In this document: one piece after another, positions 48,244-58,190 of the stretch
Layout of the letters: each line of letters opens with the position of its first letter
Position numbering within the stretch: the stretch's first letter is position 1
NCBI GenBank assembly: GCA_019119595.1
Contig: DWWS01000065.1
Location: 1-64,000, forward strand
Direction: 5' to 3'
DNA from: Candidatus Eisenbergiella merdavium
GTDB lineage: Bacteria; Bacillota; Clostridia; Lachnospirales; Lachnospiraceae
DNA length: 64,000 bases
The notes under the pieces: model-generated
Database searches by the model: none
The model's input: only the letters and a program-made list of their open reading frames with translations
Told to the model about the DNA's origin: nothing
Program-made: the position numbers and the translations under genes

Positions 48244-49632
48244 TCAGATCTCGTTCCCGGGAAATTTCGGGATCTGGCTGAAGCCGGCCTGAAGGTCCGC
48301 ATCGCTGGGAACGTAGTCGGTCATCTGGCCGTTGTTGTATTTTTCGTATGCGACCATATCGAAGTATCCGGTTCCGGTCAGGCCGAACAGGATGGTCTTT
48401 TCCTCTCCGGTCTCCTTACACTTGAGCGCCTCGTCGATGGCGACGCGGATGGCGTGGCTGCTCTCCGGAGCGGGCAGGATACCCTCCACTCTTGCGAACT
48501 GCTCCGCCGCCTCAAATACCGCGGTCTGCTCCACGCTGCGGGCGGTCATGTAGCCGTCATGATAAAGCTGGGAAAGAACGGAGCTCATGCCGTGGTACCG
48601 CAGTCCTCCCGCATGGTTGGGGGAAGGAATGAAATTGCTTCCAAGAGTATACATCTTGGCCAGCGGGCAGACCATTCCGGTATCACAGAAGTCATATACA
48701 TATTTGCCGCGGGTCAGGCTGGGGCAGGAAGCGGGCTCCACCGCGATGATCTCGTAGTTTCTCTCTCCTCTGAGCATCTCGCCCACAAACGGGGAGATCA
48801 GTCCGCCCAGATTGGAACCGCCGCCGGCGCAGCCGATGATCATGTCAGGCACGATGCCGTATTTATCCATGGCGGTCTTGGTTTCCAGACCGATCACCGT
48901 CTGATGCAGCAGCACCTGGGAAAGCACGCTGCCCAGCACGTAGCGGTATCCCTCCTGGCTGGTGGCGGCCTCAACGGCCTCGGAGATGGCGCAGCCAAGG
49001 CTTCCGCCCGTTCCGGGATGCTCCGCCAGGATCTTTCTTCCCACCGCCGTCGTCTCGGACGGGGAAGGGGTCACCTGCGCGCCGTAGGTGCGCATCACCT
49101 CGCGGCGGAAAGGCTTCTGCTCATAGGAAACCTTTACCATATACACCTGGCAGTCCAGACCGAAATACGCGCAGGCCATGGAAAGCGCGGTTCCCCACTG
49201 GCCGGCTCCTGTCTCCGTCGTCACGCCCTTCAGCCCCTGCTGTTTGGCATAATAGGCCTGCGCGATGGCGGAATTGAGCTTGTGGCTTCCGCTGGTGTTG
49301 TTTCCTTCAAATTTGTAATAGATCTTCGCCGGGGTCTGCAGCTTTTCCTCCAGACAGTAGGCTCTTACCAGCGGAGAGGGGCGGTACATCTTATAAAACT
49401 TCCGGATCTCCTCCGGGATATCGATGTATGCGTTGGTATCGTCCAGCTCCTGCTTCACCAGCTCGTCGCAGAATACGCCGCGAAGCTCCTCGAAGGTCAT
49501 GGGCTGCAGGGTACCCGGATTCAGAAGCGGGGCGGGCTTGTTCTTCATATCCGCCCTCACATTGTACCACTGCTTCGGCATCTCGTTTTCTTCCAGATAG
49601 ATTTTGTAGGGGATTTCTCTGTTCGCTGCCAT
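48244..49632 (-). CDS. trpB: Tryptophan synthase beta chain, TrpB2 type, 462 aa
   Basis: PLP enzyme that joins indole and serine. The PLP lysine is in NNTSGSHKLNSAIAQ, followed by TTETGAGQWGTALS, the phosphate-binding CAGGGSNLGG, and HAGGLRYHG. At 462 aa with the longer N-terminal region (WYNVRADMKNKPAPLLNPGT) it is of the TrpB2 class, which works without TrpA and is often encoded alone, as here. GGAGAAAAGAT precedes the ATG at 49632. A Trp T-box at 49700-49990 controls it. Confidence 0.93.
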   Translation of the reverse strand: MAANREIPYKIYLEENEMPKQWYNVRADMKNKPAPLLNPGTLQPMTFEELRGVFCDELVKQELDDTNAYIDIPEEIRKFYKMYRPSPLVRAYCLEEKLQTPAKIYYKFEGNNTSGSHKLNSAIAQAYYAKQQGLKGVTTETGAGQWGTALSMACAYFGLDCQVYMVKVSYEQKPFRREVMRTYGAQVTPSPSETTAVGRKILAEHPGTGGSLGCAISEAVEAATSQEGYRYVLGSVLSQVLLHQTVIGLETKTAMDKYGIVPDMIIGCAGGGSNLGGLISPFVGEMLRGERNYEIIAVEPASCPSLTRGKYVYDFCDTGMVCPLAKMYTLGSNFIPSPNHAGGLRYHGMSSVLSQLYHDGYMTARSVEQTAVFEAAEQFARVEGILPAPESSHAIRVAIDEALKCKETGEEKTILFGLTGTGYFDMVAYEKYNNGQMTDYVPSDADLQAGFSQIPKFPGNEI

Positions 49633-49699
49633 ATCTTTTCTCCTTTTCATAGATGAAATGGTAACCTGCAGGATGAGGCGGAGTCAGAAAGGAAATTCC

Positions 49700-49990
49700 T
49701 GTCGTAATAAAAAACGCCTCAAACCCTGTTTTCAGGATTTGAGACGGTAATAAGCTTTCGCTATTATCGCGGTACCACTCAAATTGACGGAACGTCCTCT
49801 CTTGTCATACTCTGCGTATGCATGCACTATTATGCACGCCGGGCTGATAACGGGTCCGGTCACCCGCCGACGCCTACTTGATTCGGGCCGGCCTCAAAAG
49901 TCCATTCGGCAAAAGCTCCTATACCGCATTCCCACCCTCCGCGGCTCTCTGGGATATTCACTGATGCTTACTACTCTTTCTCACAGGTTT
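49700..49990 (-). promoter_or_regulatory. Trp-specific T-box leader of trpB
   Basis: On the minus strand the leader ends with the T-box GAGTGGTACCGCG (49768-49780) and a terminator CTCAAATCCTG/CAGGGTTTGAG (49718-49743) followed by TTTTTT. Stem I starts near 49985 (GAGAAAGAGTAGTAAGC), has an AGAG-type bulge and GGGTGGGAATGCGG loop, and the specifier region GAATGGACTT presents UGG (49902-49904), a Trp codon. Uncharged tRNA-Trp would allow read-through into trpB. Nothing else is seen between 49633 and 50109. Confidence 0.92.
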
Positions 49991-50109
49991 GTTTTTTCTG
50001 TTGCTAATAAGATATCGCAAAAAGGGCTGTCTGTCAACCTGCTTTTTGAGGAAATTTCACGACGCCTGTCCGTATCTTCCGCTTTTTCCCTCTTTTTATC
50101 CGTCAGATC

Positions 50110-51046
50110 TTACAGCGAGATCACCCTGCCCGCCTCACCCGGAAGGCATTTTTCTCCAAATTCCTCCCGCATCCGCGCGATCGCTTCGATGCCGGTGCAG
50201 TGCAGGGGGGATGATCCAGTCAAAACGGCAGGCGCGAAGCCCTTCCACCGTGGCGCGAAGCCTCTCCTGGCCGCAGCCCCTTAAGTGCATTCCGGCAAGC
50301 AGCAGCCACAGCCGCTCTCCCGGAAACGCTTCCTTCACCCGCTCCAGGCAGTTCAGGATCCCCGCATGGGCGCAGCCCGCGAATACGGCAAGCCCTTCCG
50401 GTGTGCGGATTACCAGAAGCTGCTCGTCCTCCATCTCGTCCCGGATCAGGCCATCGGCCCTTCGTATGAAAAACGATTGGGGAACCGGCTCCTGCGGCAG
50501 CCTGCAGCGGATCTTTCCCACCGTAAAAACATCCGGAAAAATTTCCTCCCGCTCTCCGGTCAGGCGCAGGATCCCCTCTTTCGCAAGCCTGGTGCGATCA
50601 ATGCGCCGGGCGCCGCAGTCTGCACCGTCCCGGCCCGCACATTCCCGGCCCGTGTTCTCCGTGCCGTCCCGATCTGCACATTCCTGGCCCCTGTTCTCTC
50701 CGTCGCTCCCATTTCGCCAGGGGATTCCGATGTCCCGGTACGTTCCTTTTTCCCGGCTTCCCGTCAGCTTCTCCTCGAAGGCTTTTTCCCTCACGAAAAT
50801 GGGAGGCAGCTCATACGGAAATTCCTCCAGGCCTCCCGTATGGTCATAATGGCCATGGCTGAGCACGATGCCGTCCAGTCCATCGAGCGCCGTGCCCAGC
50901 CGTTTCGCGTTATGCAGATATACGCCGCTCTGGCCCGTATCAAACAGGATGCGCCTGCCCGCCGCCTCCACCAGGACGGACAGTCCGTGCTCCGCCAGAA
51001 ATCCCCGCCTGTTCACCGTATTTTCCGTCAGGATCGTAAGCTTCAT
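50110..51046 (-). pseudogene. MBL-fold metallohydrolase, frameshifted near its 3' end
   Basis: Metallo-beta-lactamase fold: ILFDTGQSG, LSHGHYDHTGG (metal site), VFAGCAHAGILN (His). GGGGAGG precedes the ATG at 51046. After FDWIIP a run of six C (G6 on the plus strand at 50195-50200) shifts the frame to PALHRHRSDR and an early stop at 50135. With five C the frame reads LHCTGIEAIARMREEFGEKC and stops at 50110, the expected family ending with its last metal His. A middle stretch (RDGTENTGRECAGRDGAD) is low-complexity. Either a real lesion or a base-count error. Confidence 0.85.
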
Positions 51047-51455
51047 TTCCGCCTCCCCGCCGTGTGCGCGCTGCCTGTATCTGTACTCGTCTGTTTTCAC
51101 CTGCCAAAGTCGTTCCTGTCAGCATTCAGCAACCGTCTTTCTTTCATTCCTCTTCATGATACGCCCGGTCTCCGTTCATTGTCAATTATGGTTTGCTCAG
51201 TGCCCGGTTTGGGCGATGTTTTTATTAAAAATGCATTAAGAATCCCATTCTCTTATTGACTGTCCCGTGTAAAACCCTTACACTTTTCTTGAGAGCTTCG
51301 CCGTCTGTGCGGCGGCAGGTTTTTTTCATTTTCACGGGAAGTATAATATTACGAAAGAATAAAAAAACGGACAGAGCAGTTTTTCTGTCCAAAAGGAGGA
51401 TTCCGCAGCGGGGAGGCGGCCGGAACCGGCGTCCCGGAGGCTGCGGTAAAAGTCT
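51047..51455. promoter_or_regulatory. Divergent intergenic region with hairpins before ytvI
   Basis: No gene is seen. A weak CGCCG/CGGCG hairpin (51299-51314) is followed five bases later by T7. TATAAT occurs at 51342-51347. GGACAG/CTGTCC (51369-51390) and a larger GC-rich hairpin with ends CCGCAGC (51403-51409) and GCTGCGG (51440-51446) lie in the leader. GGAGG at 51436-51440 is 15 nt from the ytvI ATG and inside the last stem, so translation may be poor or controlled. Confidence 0.4.
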
Positions 51456-52529
51456 ATGAATCTCGACAAGCAGAAAACCTTTCTGATCCGCTTCGCTTTT
51501 TGGGTGATCATCGCCGCCCTCGTTTATGTCGGTCTGAAATATGCGCTTCCGTTCTTCGCTCCCTTCGTGTTCGGCTTTGTCATAGCCTTTCTGTTAAACT
51601 GGCCGATCCGCTGGCTGGAAAGGAAGCTGCGCGTTCCCCGTCTTCTCCCTGCCATCCTGCTGACCGCTCTGTTTTTTGTGGCTGCAGGGGCTCTGATCAC
51701 CTTCCTCGGCTTTCGTGCATTCGCATCCATCAAGCAGGGAATCGGGGCGCTGCCCTCTCTTTACAGCACCATGCTGCTCCCTCTGCTGGAGGATCTGTTT
51801 TCTCAGCTTGAGGTTGCGCTTTCCGCGCTGGATCCTTCCGCGGTCGCCATTGCGGAGGATATTTCCCAGGATGTGATCGGCTCTCTGGGCAGCTTTGTTT
51901 CCAGCGCCTCCGTGCGCGCCATCACCGCAATTTCCTCTCTTGCGACCTCCGTTCCCGGCATGTTCCTGAATCTGGTCATCACCATCATCGTGACCTTTTT
52001 CATGACCATCGACTATCCGAAGATCACAGAATTCATCCTGCGGCAATTTCCGGAAGGCGGGCGTAAGGTGTTATTTGAGATCCGGGAATATGTCTGCGGC
52101 ACGCTGATCAAGTGCATCCTTTCCTACGCGCTGATCCTGTTCATCACCTTCAGCGAGATTGCCATCGGACTGACGGTCTTACGGGTGCCAAACGCCATCC
52201 TGATCGCGGTCTGCATCGCCATTTTTGACATTCTGCCCGTTCTTGGCACCGGAGGAATCATGATTCCCTGGGCGATCATTTCCCTGATCACAGGCGATTT
52301 CTTCCGGGGCTTCGGGCTGCTGATCCTGTATCTGCTCATCACCGTGATCCGCAACATCGTTGAGCCCAAGATCGTGGGCCATCAGGTTGGCCTGCATCCT
52401 GTGGTGACCCTGGCGAGCATGCTGGCCGGGCTTAACCTGTTCGGCATCATCGGTCTGTTCGGCTTTCCCATCACGCTGTCGCTTCTGAAAAATCTGAACG
52501 ACAGAGGGGTGATCCGGTTATTCAAGTAG
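51456..52529 (+). CDS. ytvI: YtvI-like AI-2E family membrane protein, 357 aa
   Basis: An AI-2E/PerM-type transporter with about eight hydrophobic segments: 9-40, 62-85, 160-185, 205-240, 245-275, 300-340. The motifs FDILPVLGTGGIMIPWAI and EPKIVGHQVGLHPVVTL are characteristic of the family and fit the sporulation protein YtvI of Bacillus/Clostridia. It may move small molecules or peptides; its exact role in sporulation is not known. Symbol given by family resemblance. Confidence 0.82.
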   Translation: MNLDKQKTFLIRFAFWVIIAALVYVGLKYALPFFAPFVFGFVIAFLLNWPIRWLERKLRVPRLLPAILLTALFFVAAGALITFLGFRAFASIKQGIGALPSLYSTMLLPLLEDLFSQLEVALSALDPSAVAIAEDISQDVIGSLGSFVSSASVRAITAISSLATSVPGMFLNLVITIIVTFFMTIDYPKITEFILRQFPEGGRKVLFEIREYVCGTLIKCILSYALILFITFSEIAIGLTVLRVPNAILIAVCIAIFDILPVLGTGGIMIPWAIISLITGDFFRGFGLLILYLLITVIRNIVEPKIVGHQVGLHPVVTLASMLAGLNLFGIIGLFGFPITLSLLKNLNDRGVIRLFK

Positions 52530-52592
52530 TCCTGATAATATCCTTCTGCGGCAGCAGCACAAAGCAGATCATTAAGCGCAAGGAGGTTTCAC

Positions 52593-53175
52593 ATGAAGAA
52601 AATTCTGATCGTACAGGGGGGGAGGCCGCGCCAACGGCAATACAGCCCGGCTGGTAAAAAGCTTTTCCGAAGGCGCCGCGTCTGCCGACCATCAGGTGGA
52701 GCTTATCTCCCTTCTGAAGCATGATGTGAAGGGCTGTCTTGGCTGCAACGCCTGCCGCTATGGAAAGCCCTGCGTTCAGAAGGACGATTTTAATGATATG
52801 GTTCCCAAGATCCTGGAGGCGGATCTGCTCGTTTTCGCTTCCCCTCTGTATTTCTGGACCCTCTCCTCCCGGCTTAAGGCCTTCATTGAACGCTTTTACT
52901 GCATTGCGCAGGAGGATCCGGCTCCGCCTCTCGGCCGGTATGAAAAATATCCCGTCAGGGACTGTGCGCTGCTCATGACCGCAGCTGATGATTTTTTCTG
53001 GACCTTTGAGCAGGCGGTGTCCTATTATCAGTTTGCCATAGTCAATTACATCGGCTTCCATGATAAGGGGATGCTGCTGGCCGGCGGCTGCGGCGATACC
53101 AACGGAAGCCCTCAGATCGAAAAGACCGGGCATCTGCAGGCTGCTTATGATTTTGGAAGGCATATTTATGAGTGA
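52593..53175 (+). pseudogene. NAD(P)H-dependent FMN oxidoreductase (flavodoxin fold), frameshifted near its start
   Basis: AGGAGG precedes ATG at 52593 and the frame reads MKKILIVQG, then seven G (52616-52622) shift it to an early stop. With six G it reads QGGGRANGNTARLVKSFSEG, the FMN-phosphate loop of this family, and joins the long downstream frame with GCLGCNACRYGKPC, VFASPLYFWTLSSRLKAFIE and LAGGCGDTNGS. So one extra G breaks an otherwise intact 193-codon gene. Real lesion, slippage or sequencing error. Confidence 0.85.
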
Positions 53176-53251
53176 GATGCGGAGTCGGACCGGAAAATTT
53201 TCTGAAAGCGTATCGAAGTTCCAAAATTGAATCAAAGACAGAATCCATGCC

Positions 53252-53289
53252 GCGGGAGCCTGTTGTTTTGAAGGGCTCCCGCTCTTTTG
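53252..53289 (+). terminator. Terminator after the oxidoreductase gene
   Basis: GCGGGAGCC (53252-53260) pairs with GGCTCCCGC (53274-53282), then TCTTTTG. It separates the rightward oxidoreductase from the convergent GH38 gene. Confidence 0.8.
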
Positions 53290-53299
53290 TCAACCCTGA

Positions 53300-55888
53300 T
53301 CAGCCTTCCTTTTTTCCGAACAGACCGCATTCTGTCAAAATTTTCTCCCGCATATCGTAACGGAGCGTTTTTACCTCATACGCGCAAAGCTCCACTTCCA
53401 GCTTTACATTCTCCTCCGCTTTCCTTCCTGCTTCCGAAACGGTGATCCGGGCCGTCTGCCTGCTGCCGGTGGTTTCAAACAGGCGAAGCAGATAAGCCTC
53501 CTCTCCATATACTTTTCGAAATGCAGCGAGAATGACAGCCGGATTGTCAAGCGTTACAGCGGTGTCCGCCTTTTCACCCAGGCCGGAAGGAAAAGCGGCC
53601 ACCGTCATGGGCTGCTCCTGGAAAAGCTGTGCCTCCCGGCATATCAGCCTGCGGCGTTCTCTTCCCTCTCCTGCCTGAATACGGAAGGAAAATTCCCTCT
53701 CTCCCTGATCAATATAAGGAAGGGCTCTGTCCTGTACCAGAAGGGGCCTGTCTCCGATGGGATGCGCGGAATAGACAGCCGAATGCAGAAGGGAGATCCG
53801 CATGACGCCATCCCGGAAATCCACGCCGTAATTTCCCTGGTTCAGCACGGTCAGCGCCTGTGACCCATCCGGGCTCCACAGCCCGCACCAGCGATGAAAT
53901 ACCTTTTCATCCCCGTCCTGCTCCTGAGCCGTCACGCCATAGGCCGTCTCGCTGAAGGCACTCCCTTCATGGAAGATCGTGGGAATCTCAAGCTTTAAAA
54001 AACGTCCCTTTTCTGCCCAGTTGACAGCAAGCTCCAGGTCAAAGCAGGTTCCCGTTCTGGAAAGCAGATAGCGGATGCAGGCACGGGAATCCTGCCAGGA
54101 AAATACCGCCTCTACCACCGTTCTCACCGGCCCGTCCTCGATGACACGAACGCTCGGGATCGTCTTTCCCAATCCCGCATGTCTTTCATTCAGGGTTCCG
54201 CTGTAACGGCTTCCTTCTATTTCTTCCATCAAGGTAAAACGACCTGTTTCATCCCGGTAGCTGTGACGGTTCATGCCCCAGGGATCACAGTCCGTTTTCA
54301 GCACCACCAGCCCAAAGGCTTCCGCCCCCAGATATTCCGTTCCCTCCACCCGGTAGGAATCGACCAGACCGGTATGACGGTTGATCCGGACGGACATCCT
54401 CCCGTTATCAAAAAGAATACTGTCCGGGCTTACGGATACGCCCTCAGCCCTATCCGGCTTCTTTTCCACCATGCTGATCCGTGCGGAAAAGCGGTTCATA
54501 CAGGCAGGCTTCAGAACGCCATGGAAAACCACACGCTTTCTCCAGTCCAGATTCAGATTGCAGGCCTCCTTCTCTACCTGGCCCGGCAGCTCCTTTCCAT
54601 CCTGCAGGATGACCGGCAGCGCGTAACGTTCCGTCCAGTTCTGATTGGCAAGCTGGAAATCACAGGTAAAATCCCCTTCCACCGCAAAGGGGTGGGGATT
54701 ATAGATCAAAATTGGATATTCTCCTTCCTCCGCCTTTTCCTGTCCGGAAAGAAGCGCGAAAAAAGCTCTTCGCTTCCACTGATCGACAATCTGCAGACCG
54801 TATTCCAGCATCTGAAGGCTCTTTTCCTCAGCGGAGCGGATGGTTGTGCCTGGAAGCACATCATGGAATTCAGAAAAAAGGAGCGCCTTCTGCGCGTTTC
54901 TCAGCTCCTTTTCCGGATATTCCTCAATCACACCGGCAAGCACCGCCTGAGAAAGCATTTTTTCCGTAAGAGAGAGCTGTCCCTCCAACTGCCTGTGCTT
55001 TTGCTTCACCCGGATCTGAGAGGTATAGCAGCCAACCGCCCAGGGATTCAGGTCCTTTTCCACCACCGGCTCCTGTGTCTGCGTTTCCTCATTTCTCCGT
55101 CTGCGCTCTTCAAAATAGGCTTCCGGTGTGGAATGCGCCAGCCTCCAGCCATTTACCTCACCCTTTCCCATCATTTCCGCAATATCATCCAGATCCGCCC
55201 GTGAGGGTCCGCCGCCGTGATTGCCGACGCCCCACAGAACGCAGCCGACCGCTGACGCAGATTTCGTCCCGTCTTTCTGCTGTCCGTTGGCCTGTGCCCA
55301 CTCCCGGATCTTCTTTCCCGCCTCGCCCATCAACGTTCCGTAGGTATCCGCCCGGTGTGCCATGATGCGCGAACCGTCGAACCCCGCCCAGATGAAATCA
55401 TCTGACGGAAGGGGACAGTCCCCCTGGCCCGGCCTGCAGAACAGGTAGGAATCAAAGCCCGCCTTCGCCATGAGCTGAACCAGTCCCCGGCTATGTCCGA
55501 AGGGATCAAAGTTGATCGCCGTGGTAGGCCTGATCCCGAATTTTTCCTGAAAGTATTCCCGTCCCAGCTCCATTTGCCGGATGAAGGATTCTCCTGAGGG
55601 CATGTTGCAGTCCGGCTGCAGATACCAGCCGCCCATAATATGCCATTTCCCCTCCCGCACAAGATTCTTTATGCGCAAAAACAGCTCCGGCTCCATCTCT
55701 TCGATCCACTCGTATAAGAGAACCTCATTGTGATTGAATACAAGTCCGTCGTATTCCTCACAGAATGCCGCGGCCATACGGAAGGTGGAAAGGGCGGCGG
55801 AGATGCCCTCTTCCAGATCCCACAGCCAGACCGGATCAATGTGTGCGTTGCAGATCAGGTGCAGATTTCTTGTATTTTTCACGTTCAT
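53300..55888 (-). CDS. GH38 alpha-mannosidase, 862 aa
   Basis: Retaining alpha-mannosidase. Zinc ligands His16 and Asp18 lie in CNAHIDPVWLWD, and the nucleophile Asp128 in NFDPFGHS; a later His comes from the FSEFHDVLPGT segment in the middle domain. C-terminal beta domains follow. Length is normal for bacterial GH38. No signal peptide, so it works inside the cell on imported oligosaccharides. It is downstream of the GH95-like gene (20 nt), which supports a shared transcript with the AraC-type regulator. Confidence 0.92.
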   Translation of the reverse strand: MNVKNTRNLHLICNAHIDPVWLWDLEEGISAALSTFRMAAAFCEEYDGLVFNHNEVLLYEWIEEMEPELFLRIKNLVREGKWHIMGGWYLQPDCNMPSGESFIRQMELGREYFQEKFGIRPTTAINFDPFGHSRGLVQLMAKAGFDSYLFCRPGQGDCPLPSDDFIWAGFDGSRIMAHRADTYGTLMGEAGKKIREWAQANGQQKDGTKSASAVGCVLWGVGNHGGGPSRADLDDIAEMMGKGEVNGWRLAHSTPEAYFEERRRRNEETQTQEPVVEKDLNPWAVGCYTSQIRVKQKHRQLEGQLSLTEKMLSQAVLAGVIEEYPEKELRNAQKALLFSEFHDVLPGTTIRSAEEKSLQMLEYGLQIVDQWKRRAFFALLSGQEKAEEGEYPILIYNPHPFAVEGDFTCDFQLANQNWTERYALPVILQDGKELPGQVEKEACNLNLDWRKRVVFHGVLKPACMNRFSARISMVEKKPDRAEGVSVSPDSILFDNGRMSVRINRHTGLVDSYRVEGTEYLGAEAFGLVVLKTDCDPWGMNRHSYRDETGRFTLMEEIEGSRYSGTLNERHAGLGKTIPSVRVIEDGPVRTVVEAVFSWQDSRACIRYLLSRTGTCFDLELAVNWAEKGRFLKLEIPTIFHEGSAFSETAYGVTAQEQDGDEKVFHRWCGLWSPDGSQALTVLNQGNYGVDFRDGVMRISLLHSAVYSAHPIGDRPLLVQDRALPYIDQGEREFSFRIQAGEGRERRRLICREAQLFQEQPMTVAAFPSGLGEKADTAVTLDNPAVILAAFRKVYGEEAYLLRLFETTGSRQTARITVSEAGRKAEENVKLEVELCAYEVKTLRYDMREKILTECGLFGKKEG

Positions 55889-55908
55889 CTACCTTCCTTT
55901 TTCAACAG

Positions 55909-58170
55909 TCAAAGACAGGCCGGGGAAGCTTCAAATTCCAGCGTCCAGCTTTCCCCTTTTTGGCAGGCGATCAGGCAGCCGTCCGTTCCGGCAGGGATTT
56001 CCATCCGTACGCCGTCCCTCCGCAGACCGGCAAGGACAGCCTCTCCCTTCCAGCGAACCAGCAGCTCCTCATCACAGGCGGCGCAGATCACCGCTTTTTT
56101 CATGTGATAAGCTTCCCGTTCCAGGCTGATCCTGTGTCCGCCCTCTACGGTCAGACCAAAGCAGCTGCATGCTTTCCATTCGTCCGGTATCCCCATCATA
56201 AGCCACAGGTCATTTTCCGAGCGGTGCACAAACATTTCACACAGCGCCGTTGGGATAAAGAATCCGGACTCCAGTGTGAAGGAATCCGCGCTTTCTCCCG
56301 CGTTGGTATCCGAAATGCGTAGCACTCCGTTTTGATAAGGGTCTCCGTTTACCGTAAAGGAATTGCGGGAACGGAATACCATACAGTAGATCTCCAGCAT
56401 GGTCCGGCACATATTTCCTCTCCCGCAGCGGGCCGCCATGATCCCCATATAGGGGAAGGAAAAAGCAGCGTATTCCAGAAAGCCCTGGTTCACCGCAGTA
56501 TCGAGAGATCGTTCCGCCAGCTCGTTATGCGCCTCCTCACAGAGGGGATAAATGGGATAAAGCTGGCAGAAATGGCGGTGGGAGCCAAACACGTCGATTC
56601 CGGGGAACAGAGGCAGGCCCTTTTCATTGGGAACAACAGGCGCGAGCCTCCTTTCCCAGGCAAGCCATTCTTCCCCCTCCTTTCCCAGCGTCTGCGCATA
56701 GGAGGCCATCTTCCGACACAGATAATGGAGACTGGATAGGGTAAAGGTGGCGTCGTCCTCCATCAGCATATGTCCGTCCCTGTCCACCTCGGGAGACTGG
56801 GTAAAGGGGATGTGCAGATAACCGTCCGCCTTTTCAAATGCGATCCCCTGATAGAGATGGATCACCTTTTCGATAAAGGGATAGATTTTCTCCCGGAGCG
56901 TATCTGTCTCCCTGCTGTATTCATAAAACCAGGTAAAATCCACCGCCGCAAAAAGCTCCGGGCCAAGAATGGTATTCCAGTAGCACCACTCCGAAGCCGC
57001 TCCGGTTCCGTCAGGCGCCATCATGGTGGGAAGATGAACGGCATCTTCAAGGCCGAACAGCTTCTTTGCGCGCTCCTCAAGCCGCGGTATCGCGGCAAAG
57101 TACCAGTCCACATAGGGGCGGACCAGCTTCACATTTCCGGTTTTGTATGCAGGCCAATAGCAGGACTGCACGTTCAGATCGTTATGTAAATCCCCGAACC
57201 AGGCCGGCATCCGGTTGTCCGGATTCCAGATTCCCTGCAGGGTGATGGGCATGGAGTCCTCCCTTTCGTTGCAATACAGCTTGTACATTTCCTGGTCAAA
57301 GGCTTCCTGAAGCCTTTCATTTGGAACGCCGATTCCAAAACCGGAACGATAACGCTTCCAGTCCTCCACATGCGCGCAGAGGAAGGTCTCCGTGCGTTCA
57401 AGATAATCGGCCGCCAGCTCTTTTTCCGCCCTCTCCAGACCTGCGGCTTCCAGACTGGCTTCCGCCCCGTTTTCCCGGAACAGCTCCGGCATTCCCGTCA
57501 CACCGATGCCGACGGCAAGGCAGATTCCCTCCTCCGACCGGCTGCAGCCGCCGCACAGGATAGCCCGTCTGTCCCCGCCAAAGCGCTGCCTGACCACAAA
57601 AAAATCCCCATCCTCCGACTGCTCGCAAGGCTCATAGCCCCAGTTTTTCAGCGTCCTTAAGCGGGGGGATTCCAGATCCCAGCCAAGCGCCTTCACCGAA
57701 AGCTCCTTTGCCGCTTCTCCGTTCAGCTCCAGATACAGGATATTCACATTGGAATCCAGCCATATGCGGCCTTCCGCGAAACGATCCCCGTCAAAGATGA
57801 GCCTAAGACTCGTCACCGCCGTTTCCAGATCTGTCTGCGCATAGAAGGACGTGATCCTCCCCGGCAGCTCCAGGCTGACCGCCAGCGCCGGCAGTCTGGT
57901 TCGGCCGATTCCCCTGTCGAATATATTGGTGTCCTCCACAAAGCAGGGATCTCCCTTCAGGTATTCCCACTTGTGCTGCAGGATCGCAGCAAAATCCGCC
58001 TTCGGCTCGTCCGGCAGCGTTTCTCTCAGCTCCCATAAGCCTACATGGTTCACGGAAATGCACAGCTTTCCGTCGCGTACGTACATGACCGCTCCCATTT
58101 TTCCGTTTCCCCAAAACGGCCCCTCGCAGAAGCTTCTGGGTATCCGGTCGATGATCATCTTTTTTTTCAT
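55909..58170 (-). CDS. GH95-like glycoside hydrolase, 753 aa
   Basis: The (alpha/alpha)6 barrel region has LQGIWNPDNRMPAW, FGDLHNDLNVQSCYWPAYKT (the H-N-x-x-N-x-Q type signature of GH95 alpha-fucosidases/galactosidases), then MAPDGTGAASEWCYWNT and an EDDATFTL stretch. An N-terminal beta-sandwich (1-270) starts FCEGPFWGNGKMGAVMY. No signal peptide. The order of regions is that of GH95, but similarity looks distant and GH65-like activity cannot be excluded. It is coupled with GH38 in the same operon. Confidence 0.75.
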   Translation of the reverse strand: MKKKMIIDRIPRSFCEGPFWGNGKMGAVMYVRDGKLCISVNHVGLWELRETLPDEPKADFAAILQHKWEYLKGDPCFVEDTNIFDRGIGRTRLPALAVSLELPGRITSFYAQTDLETAVTSLRLIFDGDRFAEGRIWLDSNVNILYLELNGEAAKELSVKALGWDLESPRLRTLKNWGYEPCEQSEDGDFFVVRQRFGGDRRAILCGGCSRSEEGICLAVGIGVTGMPELFRENGAEASLEAAGLERAEKELAADYLERTETFLCAHVEDWKRYRSGFGIGVPNERLQEAFDQEMYKLYCNEREDSMPITLQGIWNPDNRMPAWFGDLHNDLNVQSCYWPAYKTGNVKLVRPYVDWYFAAIPRLEERAKKLFGLEDAVHLPTMMAPDGTGAASEWCYWNTILGPELFAAVDFTWFYEYSRETDTLREKIYPFIEKVIHLYQGIAFEKADGYLHIPFTQSPEVDRDGHMLMEDDATFTLSSLHYLCRKMASYAQTLGKEGEEWLAWERRLAPVVPNEKGLPLFPGIDVFGSHRHFCQLYPIYPLCEEAHNELAERSLDTAVNQGFLEYAAFSFPYMGIMAARCGRGNMCRTMLEIYCMVFRSRNSFTVNGDPYQNGVLRISDTNAGESADSFTLESGFFIPTALCEMFVHRSENDLWLMMGIPDEWKACSCFGLTVEGGHRISLEREAYHMKKAVICAACDEELLVRWKGEAVLAGLRRDGVRMEIPAGTDGCLIACQKGESWTLEFEASPACL

Positions 58171-58190
58171 GACTCCCTCTCCTTGCCTCC

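Noticed and set aside
48454-49656. 400-codon open frame on the plus strand opposite the trpB-like gene
   Set aside because: It mirrors the TrpB2 gene, has His/Arg/Gly-rich composition typical of an antisense frame in GC-rich DNA, and no ribosome binding site; the T-box and motifs fix the minus-strand gene.
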